From positions 1 to 29,375 of IMG/VR virus record IMGVR_UViG_3300035701_000197: a stretch of 29,375 nucleotides of DNA, one strand, 5' to 3'. The notes beneath the pieces are model-generated. The model saw nothing but the letters and a program-made list of their open reading frames with translations. It was not told the DNA's origin and did no database searches. The position numbers and the translations under genes are program-made. The DNA is from a virus. Position 1 is the first letter of the stretch; the number at the start of each line of letters is the position of its first letter. Shown one piece after another: positions 8,259 to 16,364 of this stretch.

Positions 8259-8283
8259 TAAATTAAAATTAATTAAATAAAAC

Positions 8284-10077
8284 ATGGCAGAAGCAATTAT
8301 CTCTCCAGGAATTTATGCAAGAGAAAACGATATCTCTTTTATCAATCCAGCTCCACAAGCAGCAGGAGCAGCGTTTATCGGACCAACAGTAAAAGGACCT
8401 GTAGAAGAACCAACCATTGTTACTTCATATAGTGATTATTTAAGAACGTTTGGTGAAACTATTACATCAGGATCAAAACAATACGAATACCTAACATCAG
8501 TAGCAGTAAAAGGTTATTTCCAACAAGGAGGTAATACGGCTTTAGTAACAAGAATCGTATCAAAATCTGTAGACTATACAAGAGCAACCAGTACATTTAT
8601 TTCATCATCAGCAAAAGGAAGTACTCAGCCATTTACTTTAGAGACTTTAGGTAAAGGAGTTAGCTTTAATAATGCAACATCTTCTCTAGCAGGATTAGTA
8701 GGGAATACAGTAGGGTATCTTAACACTGACGGATCTTTAGTATCTGGATCGTCTGATAACTTAAGATGGGAAGTTAGTAATAATAACAACGCATTAGGTA
8801 CATTTTCACTAGTTGTGAGAAGAGGGGATGATAGCACAAATAATAAAACAATATTAGAGACATTTAATAACGTATCTTTAGATCCAAACTCACCTAACTA
8901 TATTGAATCAGTAATTGGTAACCAGTTTGTAACAGTAGCTACAGATGCAACATCAGGAGTATCTTATAATTACAAAGCAGGAAATTTCCCTAACAAGTCA
9001 GATTATATTAGAGTAGCAGCAGTTAACTTACCTACAAACTACTACCAAGCAGCAGATGGAATAACAGTTAATACAGACGGAACAAACTCATATTCAGCAT
9101 CTCTACCTCAATCAGGTTCAGGTTCATTTTATAATGCAACAGGAAATAACGTTTCAGCTTCAGCAGCTGTTACATTCTTTGATGCAATAACAACTGCAGC
9201 AACTAACGTACAAGGGGTAGTAGGAGCAAGCTATAACACAGCAATTTCTCTTCTATCAAATAAAGATGATTACCAGTTTAACATTATATCAACACCAGGG
9301 TTAATCGCATCAAATACAGCAGCAGGAGCTCAATCAGCAATTAACTCAGTTATTGCTTTAGCAGAAAACAGAGGAGACTGTATTGCAGTAGTAGATCTAG
9401 TACCAACTGGATCCACAGTAGGAGTAGTAACATCTCAAGCAGCAGGATTTAATAGCTCATACGCAGCAACTTACTGGCCATGGGTACAAGTAAGATCAGC
9501 TACAGGAAGAAACGAATGGACACCAGCAGGAACTCTAGTACCAGGTATCTATGCATTCACAGATGCTATTGCAGCACCATGGTTTGCACCAGCAGGACTT
9601 GTAAGAGGAGGAATTCCAGGAGTAATTCAAGCAGAAAGAAAAATTACTAAAGGAGAAAGAGATACTTTATACGCAGGAAAAATTAATCCAATCGCTACAT
9701 TCCCAGGAACAGGTATTGCAGTATTCGGACAAAAAACATTGCAAACAAAAGCATCAGCTTTAGATAGAGTAAACGTAAGAAGATTATTAATCACTCTTAA
9801 GAAATTTATTGGTGATCAAGCTAGAACTTTAGTATTCGAACAAAATACTTTAACTACTAGAAATAAATTCTTATCAATAGTAAATCCATATTTACAATCA
9901 GTAGTACAGAGACAAGGTCTTTATGCCTTCAGAGTAGTAATGGACGACTCTAACAACACAGCAGATTCAATTGATAGAAATCAATTAATAGGACAAATTT
10001 TAATTCAACCAACTAAAACAGTAGAGTTCGTAGTATTAGATTTCACAATTGCACCAACAGGAGCAACGTTCTCATAA
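8284..10077 (+). CDS. gp18: Tail sheath protein (gp18-like)
   Basis: Contractile tail sheath protomer. The 597-residue product (T4 gp18: 659) begins with the typical ISPGIYARENDIS and AAFIGPTVKGPVEEPT block, followed by a YSDYLRTFGE segment and VKGYFQQGGNTALVTRIV. The variable middle domain (about 90-350) is Ser/Asn-rich. The conserved C-terminal domain shows YWPWVQVR, WFAPAGLVRGGI, LDRVNVRRLLITLKKFIGD, FRVVMDDSNNT and the final strand TVEFVVLDFTIAPTG, which interlock sheath subunits. Sheath is a major late product; it has its own terminator upstream and a TATTTATAA element, and tail tube follows after 43 bases. The assignment is secure. Confidence 0.96.
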   Translation: MAEAIISPGIYARENDISFINPAPQAAGAAFIGPTVKGPVEEPTIVTSYSDYLRTFGETITSGSKQYEYLTSVAVKGYFQQGGNTALVTRIVSKSVDYTRATSTFISSSAKGSTQPFTLETLGKGVSFNNATSSLAGLVGNTVGYLNTDGSLVSGSSDNLRWEVSNNNNALGTFSLVVRRGDDSTNNKTILETFNNVSLDPNSPNYIESVIGNQFVTVATDATSGVSYNYKAGNFPNKSDYIRVAAVNLPTNYYQAADGITVNTDGTNSYSASLPQSGSGSFYNATGNNVSASAAVTFFDAITTAATNVQGVVGASYNTAISLLSNKDDYQFNIISTPGLIASNTAAGAQSAINSVIALAENRGDCIAVVDLVPTGSTVGVVTSQAAGFNSSYAATYWPWVQVRSATGRNEWTPAGTLVPGIYAFTDAIAAPWFAPAGLVRGGIPGVIQAERKITKGERDTLYAGKINPIATFPGTGIAVFGQKTLQTKASALDRVNVRRLLITLKKFIGDQARTLVFEQNTLTTRNKFLSIVNPYLQSVVQRQGLYAFRVVMDDSNNTADSIDRNQLIGQILIQPTKTVEFVVLDFTIAPTGATFS

Positions 10078-10093
10078 TAAATTAAATAATAGA

Positions 10094-10102
10094 TATTTAT
10101 AA
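10094..10102 (+). promoter_or_regulatory. Putative late promoter element TATTTATAA
   Basis: TATTTATAA within ATATTTATAATAAAATAAAT, ending 18 bases before the tail tube ATG. There is no terminator between sheath and tube, so it would add tube transcripts to those reading through from sheath. Confidence 0.45.
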
Positions 10103-10120
10103 TAAAATAAATAATAAAAA

Positions 10121-10609
10121 ATGGCAGTATTAGATCCAAACGAAATAATGTTCAGAGCCTTTGAACCAATGGTTCAGCACAGGTTTGTAATGTACATAGA
10201 TAATATCCCATCGTTCATGGTTAAGAACGTCAAAGCACCAGGTTTTACCGATGCCATGATTAAACTTGATCACATTAACTCTTACAGAAAAATAAGAGGT
10301 AAAAGAGAGTGGCAAGATATGGATATGACTTTATATTCTCCAATTACACCTTCAGGAGCTCAAGCAGTAATGGAGTGGGCACGTCTAGGTCATGAATCAG
10401 TAACAGGTAGATCAGGATACTCAGATTTCTATAAAAAAGATTTAACTCTTAATATTTTAGGTCCTGTAGGAGATATCGTAGGGGAATGGATTATCAAAGG
10501 AGCATTCTTAACAAAAGGAGATTTCGGACAATTTGACTGGACTTCTGCTGAGGGAATTGTAGAGATAGGAATTACAATAGCAATGGACTACTGTGTATTA
10601 AATTACTAA
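10121..10609 (+). CDS. gp19: Tail tube protein (gp19-like)
   Basis: Major tail tube protein, the hexameric ring subunit that forms the DNA conduit inside the sheath. At 162 residues it matches T4 gp19 (163) almost exactly. Characteristic segments are NEIMFRAFEPMVQHRFVMYI, VKNVKAPGFTDAMIKLDHIN, YRKIRGKREWQDMDMTLYSP, and the C-terminal EWIIKGAFLTKGDFG and IGITIAMDYCVLNY. It sits directly after sheath and before the chaperone and tape-measure genes, the usual order for myophages. A strong terminator follows. Assignment is secure. Confidence 0.95.
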   Translation: MAVLDPNEIMFRAFEPMVQHRFVMYIDNIPSFMVKNVKAPGFTDAMIKLDHINSYRKIRGKREWQDMDMTLYSPITPSGAQAVMEWARLGHESVTGRSGYSDFYKKDLTLNILGPVGDIVGEWIIKGAFLTKGDFGQFDWTSAEGIVEIGITIAMDYCVLNY

Positions 10610-10625
10610 TAGTATTGAAATAAAT

Positions 10626-10660
10626 TAACAAGCCTGGCAATCGTCAGGCTTTGTTGTTTT
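10626..10660 (+). terminator. Rho-independent terminator after tail tube gene
   Basis: Stem AGCCTG (10631-10636) / CAGGCT (10645-10650), loop GCAATCGT, with flanking AACA / TGTT pairing, followed by TTGTTGTTTT. It separates the abundant sheath and tube transcripts from the chaperone gene. Confidence 0.8.
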
Positions 10661-10678
10661 AAAAAAGTTTTAATCGTA

Positions 10679-10687
10679 TATTTATAT
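10679..10687 (+). promoter_or_regulatory. Putative late promoter element TATTTATAT
   Basis: One-base variant of the TATTTATAA element, directly downstream of a terminator and 29 bases before the chaperone ATG. Confidence 0.4.
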
Positions 10688-10716
10688 ATAGAAAAAGTTA
10701 CTAACAAATAAAATTT

Positions 10717-11463
10717 ATGGAACAGAAATTTAAACTACCAACCGAGGTAGTAGAATTACCCTCAAAAGGAAAGCTATACCCAGCAGACTCTCCACTAGCT
10801 TCAGGAAAGGTTGAGATGAAGTACATGACTGCAAAAGAAGAAGATATTCTAACAAATGCAAATTATATCAGACAAGGAGTTGTTATTGATAAATTACTTC
10901 AATCACTAATCATCTCAGATGTAAACTACAGCGATATCTTAGTAGGAGACAAAAATGCAATGATGGTTGCAGCACGTATTCTAGCTTACGGAAAAGATTA
11001 TGAATTCGAATATGACGGAGTAAAGCAAACTGCTGACTTAAGTAATATAGAAGCAAAACCCTTAGCACCGGAATTAGAAAAAGCAACTGAGAATGAATTT
11101 TCGTTTACTCTTCCAAGTACAGGAAATGTAATTACCTTTAAACTACTAACTCATGGTGAGGATGTAAAAATTGACCAAGAAGTAAAAGGGTTACAGAGAA
11201 TTAACAAAGATAGCGTTAGTGAGGTTACAGTAAGACTTGCACATCTTGTTACTTCTATCAATGGAGTAAGAGATCAAAAAGATATTAGAGATTTTGTAAA
11301 TAACTACTTCCTTGCAAGAGATGCTAGAGAATTTAGAAAATATTATAATACTCTAAATCCAGATTTAGATATGAGTACTACTGTTACTAATTCAAACGGC
11401 GAAGAGGAGGACGTCGACCTGCCGATTGGTCTTACGTTTTTTTGGCCTGACGCCCGAGTATAG
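10717..11463 (+). CDS. Tail assembly chaperone / baseplate assembly protein (gp26-like)
   Basis: Member of the T4 gp26-like family (Pfam T4 baseplate protein type), which in many phages sits between tail tube and tape measure and acts in tail or baseplate hub assembly. The 248-residue product starts with VVELPSKGKLYPADSPL, then VEMKYMTAKEEDILTNANYI, VVIDKLLQSLIISDVNY and NAMMVAARILAYGKDYEFE, all hallmark stretches. The CxxC zinc knuckle seen in some relatives is not visible. The C-terminus is acidic (EEEDVDLPIGLTFFWPDARV). The last 12 codons overlap the next reading frame across seven T residues, so a second, longer product made by frameshifting is likely, as for lambda G/GT. Its position supports a tape-measure chaperone role. 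Confidence 0.8.
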   Translation: MEQKFKLPTEVVELPSKGKLYPADSPLASGKVEMKYMTAKEEDILTNANYIRQGVVIDKLLQSLIISDVNYSDILVGDKNAMMVAARILAYGKDYEFEYDGVKQTADLSNIEAKPLAPELEKATENEFSFTLPSTGNVITFKLLTHGEDVKIDQEVKGLQRINKDSVSEVTVRLAHLVTSINGVRDQKDIRDFVNNYFLARDAREFRKYYNTLNPDLDMSTTVTNSNGEEEDVDLPIGLTFFWPDARV

Positions 11464-11465
11464 GC
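11405..11465 (+). other. Probable programmed ribosomal frameshift site
   Basis: T7 run at 11437-11443, read ACG TTT TTT TGG in the chaperone frame. A +1 or -2 shift here enters the downstream frame (TTT GGC CTG ACG) and gives a fusion of about 330 residues. The local sequence is GC-rich (25 of 40 bases at 11397-11436 by hand count), unlike the AT-rich surroundings, with GTC, CTG and CCG codons otherwise little used. A possible upstream hairpin is ACG/CGT plus GACC/GGTC (11411-11437); a weak downstream one is GCCT (11445-11448) / AGGC (11462-11465). AGGAGG lies at 11405-11410. No experimental proof. Confidence 0.6.
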
Positions 11466-11704
11466 TTGCAGTCTTTACACAAATACATGACATAGTCTTT
11501 TTTGGAAAAGGAGGTTATGATTGGGATACAGTCTACAATATGCCTCTTTGGTTACGGAAGTTTACATATAATAAACTAGTCGAACACTATCAGGAAAAGG
11601 AAAATAACAATACTGATAAAACAATACAAGAAGGAATAAAAAAAGCTCTTATAGAGAGACAGGCTAAAGAAGCCACATATACAACAAAGGCATCAAAAAA
11701 CTGA
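11426..11704 (+). CDS. Chaperone frameshift extension (GT-type / gp51-like)
   Basis: Reading frame open from 11375 to 11704 that has no ATG in its 5' part; the only candidate initiator near the overlap is TTG at 11426. The protein part downstream of the T run (GLTPEYRLAVFTQIHDIVFF, GKGGYDWDTVYNMPLWLRKF, YNKLVEHYQEK, then a charged tail) resembles the small assembly proteins found between chaperone and tape measure in T4-like phages, with a YNMPxWLRxF core. Because the protein resemblance starts right at the overlap and the frame lacks a good start, expression by frameshift from the upstream gene is the favoured reading. Independent initiation at TTG by coupling is the alternative. A terminator overlaps its stop codon. 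Confidence 0.75.
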   Translation: MVLRFFGLTPEYRLAVFTQIHDIVFFGKGGYDWDTVYNMPLWLRKFTYNKLVEHYQEKENNNTDKTIQEGIKKALIERQAKEATYTTKASKN

Positions 11705-11711
11705 TGCCTTT
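11686..11711 (+). terminator. Hairpin overlapping stop codon of chaperone extension
   Basis: Perfect 10-base inverted repeat AAAGGCATCA (11686-11695) / TGATGCCTTT (11702-11711) with loop AAAAAC. The right arm contains the TGA stop codon. The U tract is short (TTTACC), so termination may be partial, or the stem may act with A-rich flanks as a bidirectional-looking terminator. Confidence 0.65.
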
Positions 11712-11714
11712 ACC

Positions 11715-11723
11715 TATTTATAA
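11715..11723 (+). promoter_or_regulatory. Putative late promoter element TATTTATAA
   Basis: TATTTATAA immediately after the hairpin terminator, 16 bases before the tape measure ATG. Confidence 0.45.
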
Positions 11724-11739
11724 GTAAACCACATAGTAG

Positions 11740-14403
11740 ATGGCAACCAATAAAAGTACTGTTTCAGCAGCAGATTTAAAAAACCTAAAAGACTTCAATA
11801 AAGAAGCTTCTAGCCTAACGACTGTTCTTAAAGAATTAGCAGACGCATTAGGTAAAAATGCAAAAGAAGCTGCTAAGTTTACAGGAGAGTCTGCAGCAGC
11901 ATACGAAACTTCTTTTTCAAACGCTGTTAGTTCAGCAAAAGAGTTAGCTGGATATACTGCAAAGCAGTTAGCAGATACTAAAAAAGAAGCAGAGTTTAAT
12001 AAAGCAGTATTAAAGACAGAACAAGATCGAGCTAGAGTTCAAGCAAAGATTTCAGAATTAAAAGATAAGCAAATGCATGCAAGTGCGGCAGAACAGCCGT
12101 ACATTGAAAAAGCTTTAAAAACTCTTGAAGATGTAGATGATGCAATAGCATCACAACTAAAGCATGCAGAAGGTCTAAAGAAGAAGTATGAAGAGATATC
12201 TAAAGTAGATGTCTTTGCTCCTTTTAAAGAGATGATGGGAAGAATCCCATACTTAAATAAAGCTCTTCCGGAGATGACCAAAGCCTCTCAGGCTTTTAGA
12301 GACAGTCTAGCAGAAGGAAATAGTAAGATGAAGTCTCTTGGACAAGGAGCAAAAGTACTTACAAATGGATTAGGTCAAGCAGCATTAGGAGGAGTTTTAG
12401 GTGCCTCTGTAGATTTCTTTGTACAGCTTGATGAGAGATCAGTAGCGCTGCAACACAACTTAGGAGTGTCTTCATTAGAAGCCTATAAGATGCAGGACTA
12501 CATGATGAGAACTTCTCTAGCTACAGGAAAAACATGGTTTAACTCAGAAAGATTTCTAGAAGCACAAAATGAAGTAAATAAAACATTAGGAAGTAATGGT
12601 GCAATTTCTGTTGATATGGCAGAAAATTTTGCAGCTTTACACCACCAAATGGGCCTTAGTACAGAAGAAGCTACACAGTTTAGCTTAGCTTCTATGAATA
12701 TGGGTAAGAACGCTAAAGACTATACAGCAAGTATTACCGTTCAAACTAAGTTATTAAATGGTCAGAAAAAACTTCAAATAGATAATAGAGAGATCATAAA
12801 AGGGGTAGCAGGCACTTCTTCACGTGTTCAACTGAGCTTTAAAGCATCAGGACAGAATCTAGCACAAGCAGTATATCAAGCAAAAGCACTTGGGCTAAAC
12901 ATGGCACAGGTTGAAAAAACAGCAGACAGTTTATTAGATTTTGAATCATCTATCGCAAATGAATTAGAAGCAGAATTACTATCTGGAAAAGAATATAACC
13001 TAGAGAAAGCAAGATCGTATGCATTAACCAATAATATGGTCGGGCTTACTACAGAGCTTAAAAATCAAGGAATTACAGCAGCATCGTTCGGTAAAATGAA
13101 TAGAATTGAGCAGGAATCAACTGCTAAGATGCTTGGAATGTCTGTTGATGAATTAGGGAATTCATTAACCTTACAAGAGCAGTTAAAAACAGTTGCAAAA
13201 GAATCTGGATATAGAGATGCACAGTCTTTAGAAGATCTTCAAAAGAAAGTTGCTCTAAAAGCAAGAGAGGTAGATAAAAATGGAAAGATGTTGGGGTATG
13301 AAGAAGCTCTAAACCAAATAGGAGATGAAAAACTAAGAAACCAAGTTGATGCAAATACTCTAGCAGAGCAAATGCAACTTAAGCAAACTAAAGCACTGGA
13401 AAAGCTGGCCGTAGCTGCAGGACCAGATAAGCTAGATAAGTCTGTAAAGCTTCTTAACAGCGGTATTGATCAGTTAATACTTGCAATAAAGCTTTTAGCA
13501 GCAATGCAATTAGTAAACACTTTCCGAAGTGTTGTTAAAGATGTAAGATCTGCAGGACAGTTTATGAAGTCTATGAAAGGTCCAGGTGCAGGTAATGTTG
13601 CAAATCAAGCAGCAGGTCCGATGACAAAAGCAGGAAAACCTGATATGAGATTTTCAGCTAATAAACCAGGAGGCGGTAAAGGGCTCTTTGGAAAAGTAGG
13701 AAGCTTCTTTGGAGGTATAGGGGATAAGATTGCAAATAGCGGAGTAGGTAAGTTTGTAGGAAAAGCTGCAGCCGGAGTTAAAAATGTAGCAGGTAAGTTA
13801 AATCCATTAAAAGGAGCAGGAGATGCAGTAAAAGGTCCATTAAAAGCAATGGGTAAATTCTTAGGACCTATTATGAGTATAGCATCTTCTATTGGAAGTG
13901 TATATGGTGATGTTACAGAAGCAAGATCCCAACAAGCTACAGGACAGAAAGTTAATACAGGAGATTTAGGAAAGAGAATAGTACAAGGAGCTGCTTATCC
14001 GATCATTAACGGAGCTATGAACTTTATACCAGGATTTGGAACTGCCATATCTATAGCAGATGGACTACTGGGAGCAATTGGAATGTCTCCTCTTAAATGG
14101 ATATCAGATAACTTAATTGACCTAGTTCCAACAGATATGTTCTCAGGGTTAGGTAAGTATGCTTTGAATCCATCAGGACCAGCAAAAGAGACTAAAAAAA
14201 TGGCAACTGGAGGTATTGTAAACGGAGCAAGAAATGCAATAGTAGGAGAAGCAGGACCAGAAGCAGTAGTACCATTAACAGCTTTCTATGCTAAGATAGA
14301 TGAACTTATAGCAGCAGTTAAACAAGGAGGAAACATTTATGTTAACCAGCAAAAATTAAACGAGTCAGCAGGACTTAATATGTACCGTTTAGGTGACAAA
14401 TAA
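11740..14403 (+). CDS. Tail tape measure protein
   Basis: Tape measure protein that sets tail length and is carried inside the tube. The 887-residue product is the longest in the window. Residues 1-200 are rich in Lys/Glu/Ala and predicted coiled coil (KFTGESAAAYETSF, ARVQAKISELKDKQ, LKKKYEEI). A central helical region follows. Residues about 600-800 hold Gly/Ala-rich hydrophobic segments (AAGVKNVAGKLNPLKG, INGAMNFIPGFGTAISIADG) that could insert into the host membrane. The C-terminus has the tape-measure signature ATGGIVNGARNAIVGEAGPE and AVVPL. At about 0.15 nm per residue a tail near 130 nm is expected, which is inference. It follows the chaperone genes, as is usual. Confidence 0.93.
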   Translation: MATNKSTVSAADLKNLKDFNKEASSLTTVLKELADALGKNAKEAAKFTGESAAAYETSFSNAVSSAKELAGYTAKQLADTKKEAEFNKAVLKTEQDRARVQAKISELKDKQMHASAAEQPYIEKALKTLEDVDDAIASQLKHAEGLKKKYEEISKVDVFAPFKEMMGRIPYLNKALPEMTKASQAFRDSLAEGNSKMKSLGQGAKVLTNGLGQAALGGVLGASVDFFVQLDERSVALQHNLGVSSLEAYKMQDYMMRTSLATGKTWFNSERFLEAQNEVNKTLGSNGAISVDMAENFAALHHQMGLSTEEATQFSLASMNMGKNAKDYTASITVQTKLLNGQKKLQIDNREIIKGVAGTSSRVQLSFKASGQNLAQAVYQAKALGLNMAQVEKTADSLLDFESSIANELEAELLSGKEYNLEKARSYALTNNMVGLTTELKNQGITAASFGKMNRIEQESTAKMLGMSVDELGNSLTLQEQLKTVAKESGYRDAQSLEDLQKKVALKAREVDKNGKMLGYEEALNQIGDEKLRNQVDANTLAEQMQLKQTKALEKLAVAAGPDKLDKSVKLLNSGIDQLILAIKLLAAMQLVNTFRSVVKDVRSAGQFMKSMKGPGAGNVANQAAGPMTKAGKPDMRFSANKPGGGKGLFGKVGSFFGGIGDKIANSGVGKFVGKAAAGVKNVAGKLNPLKGAGDAVKGPLKAMGKFLGPIMSIASSIGSVYGDVTEARSQQATGQKVNTGDLGKRIVQGAAYPIINGAMNFIPGFGTAISIADGLLGAIGMSPLKWISDNLIDLVPTDMFSGLGKYALNPSGPAKETKKMATGGIVNGARNAIVGEAGPEAVVPLTAFYAKIDELIAAVKQGGNIYVNQQKLNESAGLNMYRLGDK

Positions 14404-14413
14404 TAAAACAAAC

Positions 14414-14422
14414 TATTTATAA
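14414..14422 (+). promoter_or_regulatory. Putative late promoter element TATTTATAA
   Basis: CTATTTATAATAAATTAAAA, ending 20 bases before the next ATG; nearly the same context as the sheath element at 8250. It would serve the baseplate gene block. Confidence 0.45.
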
Positions 14423-14442
14423 TAAATTAAAAAACAATAACC

Positions 14443-14667
14443 ATGGGATTAATAGATTTACTACCAACATCAAATTTAGGACTTGACGGAGCAACACCAG
14501 CAAACATACCAAGCTCTAATCCAGCATCAACACTACACTTTCAGTCGTCAATTACCGATATACCAAATATTCCACAAACCCCATCAGGACTGGATTTAAG
14601 CGGGGTACCGCCAACAACATCACCAACTGGTCAACAATTACCATACACCGCTCACCTACCAGGATAA
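14443..14667 (+). CDS. Small Pro-rich repeat protein, unknown function
   Basis: 74-residue protein that I cannot assign. It is low in charge and rich in Pro, Ser, Thr and Leu. Two related units are visible: LGLDGATPANIPSSNPASTL followed by HFQ, and LDLSGVPPTTSPTGQQLP followed by YTAHL, both beginning L-x-L-x-G-x-x-P. This suggests an extended peptide that decorates or bridges subunits rather than a folded enzyme. It has its own late-type element upstream and lies 11 bases before the large baseplate gene, so it is probably a minor virion or baseplate assembly component. Confidence 0.65.
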   Translation: MGLIDLLPTSNLGLDGATPANIPSSNPASTLHFQSSITDIPNIPQTPSGLDLSGVPPTTSPTGQQLPYTAHLPG

Positions 14668-14678
14668 AAAATCACTAA

Positions 14679-16358
14679 ATGGCAAACGGACTCTTAAATC
14701 TCCAAACAAACCTAAAAAGTCTTCGTTATGGAAGCGATCAACCCTACGTTACTAAGGACATAAACGACCCTCCTTCAAGTAACGGTCTCTCTATGCAAAT
14801 AACTAAGAGAGTGGATGATTTGACCCGTATTGCTAAGATGATGATCGATAAGCCGGGGTTAAGCTTTTTAGGAAACGAAGCTCTATTAATGCAAACTGAC
14901 TTATTAAAAAAGTTAGAGAAAGCAGATAGTAAAGGAGCATTTGCATTAAAACAAGCAAAAGATACTGCAATACAGGTAATAAAGACGGCAGCAAGTACCT
15001 TAGCACAGGTTCCGGTAGAGGGTACAGGATTACACTTCTTAAGATCTTTTACAACAAATACATACCTTAGACCTCCTGGAGATGATTCTACTTTTTTAGA
15101 AGAGTTAGTAGGAAGAGGAGGAGTAGAAGGAGCACCTTCTGCTTTAAGAGGTTATGAAATAGCGAGTGATCCAAATAGCGGATACGTACATAACTCTAAA
15201 CTATCACCACAAGACTCAAATTATACTCCTTTCTCAGATACTGATGAAGTTCTACCTTTTGGTAATAGCTTTGATGGACAAGGTGGAGTAGATAATTTTG
15301 GAATTAAGGATACTTATTTAGCAACTAAAGTAAAAGAACCTACCTTAAATCAAAATGTAACAAAAGAAGCAAGAGTTAGGTTAGGGGATCAAGGAGCTAG
15401 AAAAGGTCCAGCAAAGGCTTTAAATCAATACTGGTTTGCAAGTACCCCTGTTGATATTTCGAATAAAGTCTTTGCAGATGAAACTGATAAGATAAACGCT
15501 TTAGATATTCAAGATACAAAAGTAAAAGGAGAAACAGAAGGAAGAGATTTAATTAAATTTAGGTTTCATATAGTAACACCAGATACTACAAGAATACTCT
15601 ACTTTAGAGCATTTCTAGATTCTTTTGCAGATAATTACTCAGCAACCTGGAATGGAGTAAAATACCTAGGTAGAGCGGAAGATATGCAAGTATATGGTGG
15701 CTTTGGAAGAAAAATTTCCTTATCTTTCAAGATAGCAGCAGCTACTAGAGCAGAGATGAAACCTCTATACAGAAAAATGGTTTACTTAGCTTCAGCTACA
15801 GCACCTACATATGGACAATCAGGGCAATTTATGAGAGGTACTATAACTAAGCTGACAGTAGGGGATTATGTGTATGAGTTACCAGGTGTACTTAATAGTG
15901 TAAACTTTACATGGCAACAGGATTACCCATGGGAGATCGCTATGAAAGAACCGGAGGCAATAGATGCAAACGGAAATCCGATACCAGGTACAGATAAGAC
16001 TATGCAGGAATTGCCAATGGTGATGGATTGTTCAATAGATTTTACACCAATACATACTTTTACACCAGAAACAGGATTAAAACAATACTTTACATCAGGA
16101 TTAGAAAATGTACTAGATGCAGGAGAGGATAGTTTAGGAGGAGGATTTTTTAAAGACGATAAGACATTAGGAGGAGATCCTCTTGCGAATGAAAAAAATG
16201 GAAGTAATAGCGGTAATGCAAACAAAGGAGCTCTATCAACTGCACAGACAACAACACCGGCTGAACCTACACAGTTAGCAGATGTAGTTATAAAAGGCCC
16301 TACTAAAGCAGAAAAAGCAGCAAACGCTCTAGCAAGTTTTTCGAATAGACCGATATAA
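14679..16358 (+). CDS. Baseplate protein, tail-tube-initiator-like
   Basis: 559-residue probable baseplate component. The N-terminus (NLQTNLKSLRYGSDQPYVTK) is of a type seen in large phage baseplate proteins. Residues about 55-130 are helical. Residues about 285-460 contain a beta domain resembling tail-tube-fold proteins: DLIKFRFHIVTPDTTRILYF, FRAFLDSFADNYSATWN, GRAEDMQVYGGFGRKISLSF, TITKLTVGDYVYELPGVLNS and MVMDCSIDFTPIHTF. Such folds occur in proteins that cap the hub and start tube assembly (the role of T4 gp48 and gp54). The tail after 480 is Asn/Gly/Ser/Ala-rich and probably disordered. The neighbouring LysM and hub genes support the baseplate call. Equivalence to gp48 or gp54 is not proven. 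Confidence 0.65.
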   Translation: MANGLLNLQTNLKSLRYGSDQPYVTKDINDPPSSNGLSMQITKRVDDLTRIAKMMIDKPGLSFLGNEALLMQTDLLKKLEKADSKGAFALKQAKDTAIQVIKTAASTLAQVPVEGTGLHFLRSFTTNTYLRPPGDDSTFLEELVGRGGVEGAPSALRGYEIASDPNSGYVHNSKLSPQDSNYTPFSDTDEVLPFGNSFDGQGGVDNFGIKDTYLATKVKEPTLNQNVTKEARVRLGDQGARKGPAKALNQYWFASTPVDISNKVFADETDKINALDIQDTKVKGETEGRDLIKFRFHIVTPDTTRILYFRAFLDSFADNYSATWNGVKYLGRAEDMQVYGGFGRKISLSFKIAAATRAEMKPLYRKMVYLASATAPTYGQSGQFMRGTITKLTVGDYVYELPGVLNSVNFTWQQDYPWEIAMKEPEAIDANGNPIPGTDKTMQELPMVMDCSIDFTPIHTFTPETGLKQYFTSGLENVLDAGEDSLGGGFFKDDKTLGGDPLANEKNGSNSGNANKGALSTAQTTTPAEPTQLADVVIKGPTKAEKAANALASFSNRPI

Positions 16359-16364
16359 AGATAG

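Noticed and set aside
8625-8837. Minus-strand ORFs of 60-100 codons inside sheath, tape measure, fibres and other genes
   Set aside because: All overlap conserved genes in full, lack plausible leaders and show no family features.
11405-11410. AGGAGG as a ribosome binding site for a TTG start at 11426
   Set aside because: The spacing (15 bases) is long, no other gene in the window uses such a site, and the region also encodes an acidic EEEDVD stretch. A stimulatory role in frameshifting is possible but its distance to the T run is greater than in known cases.
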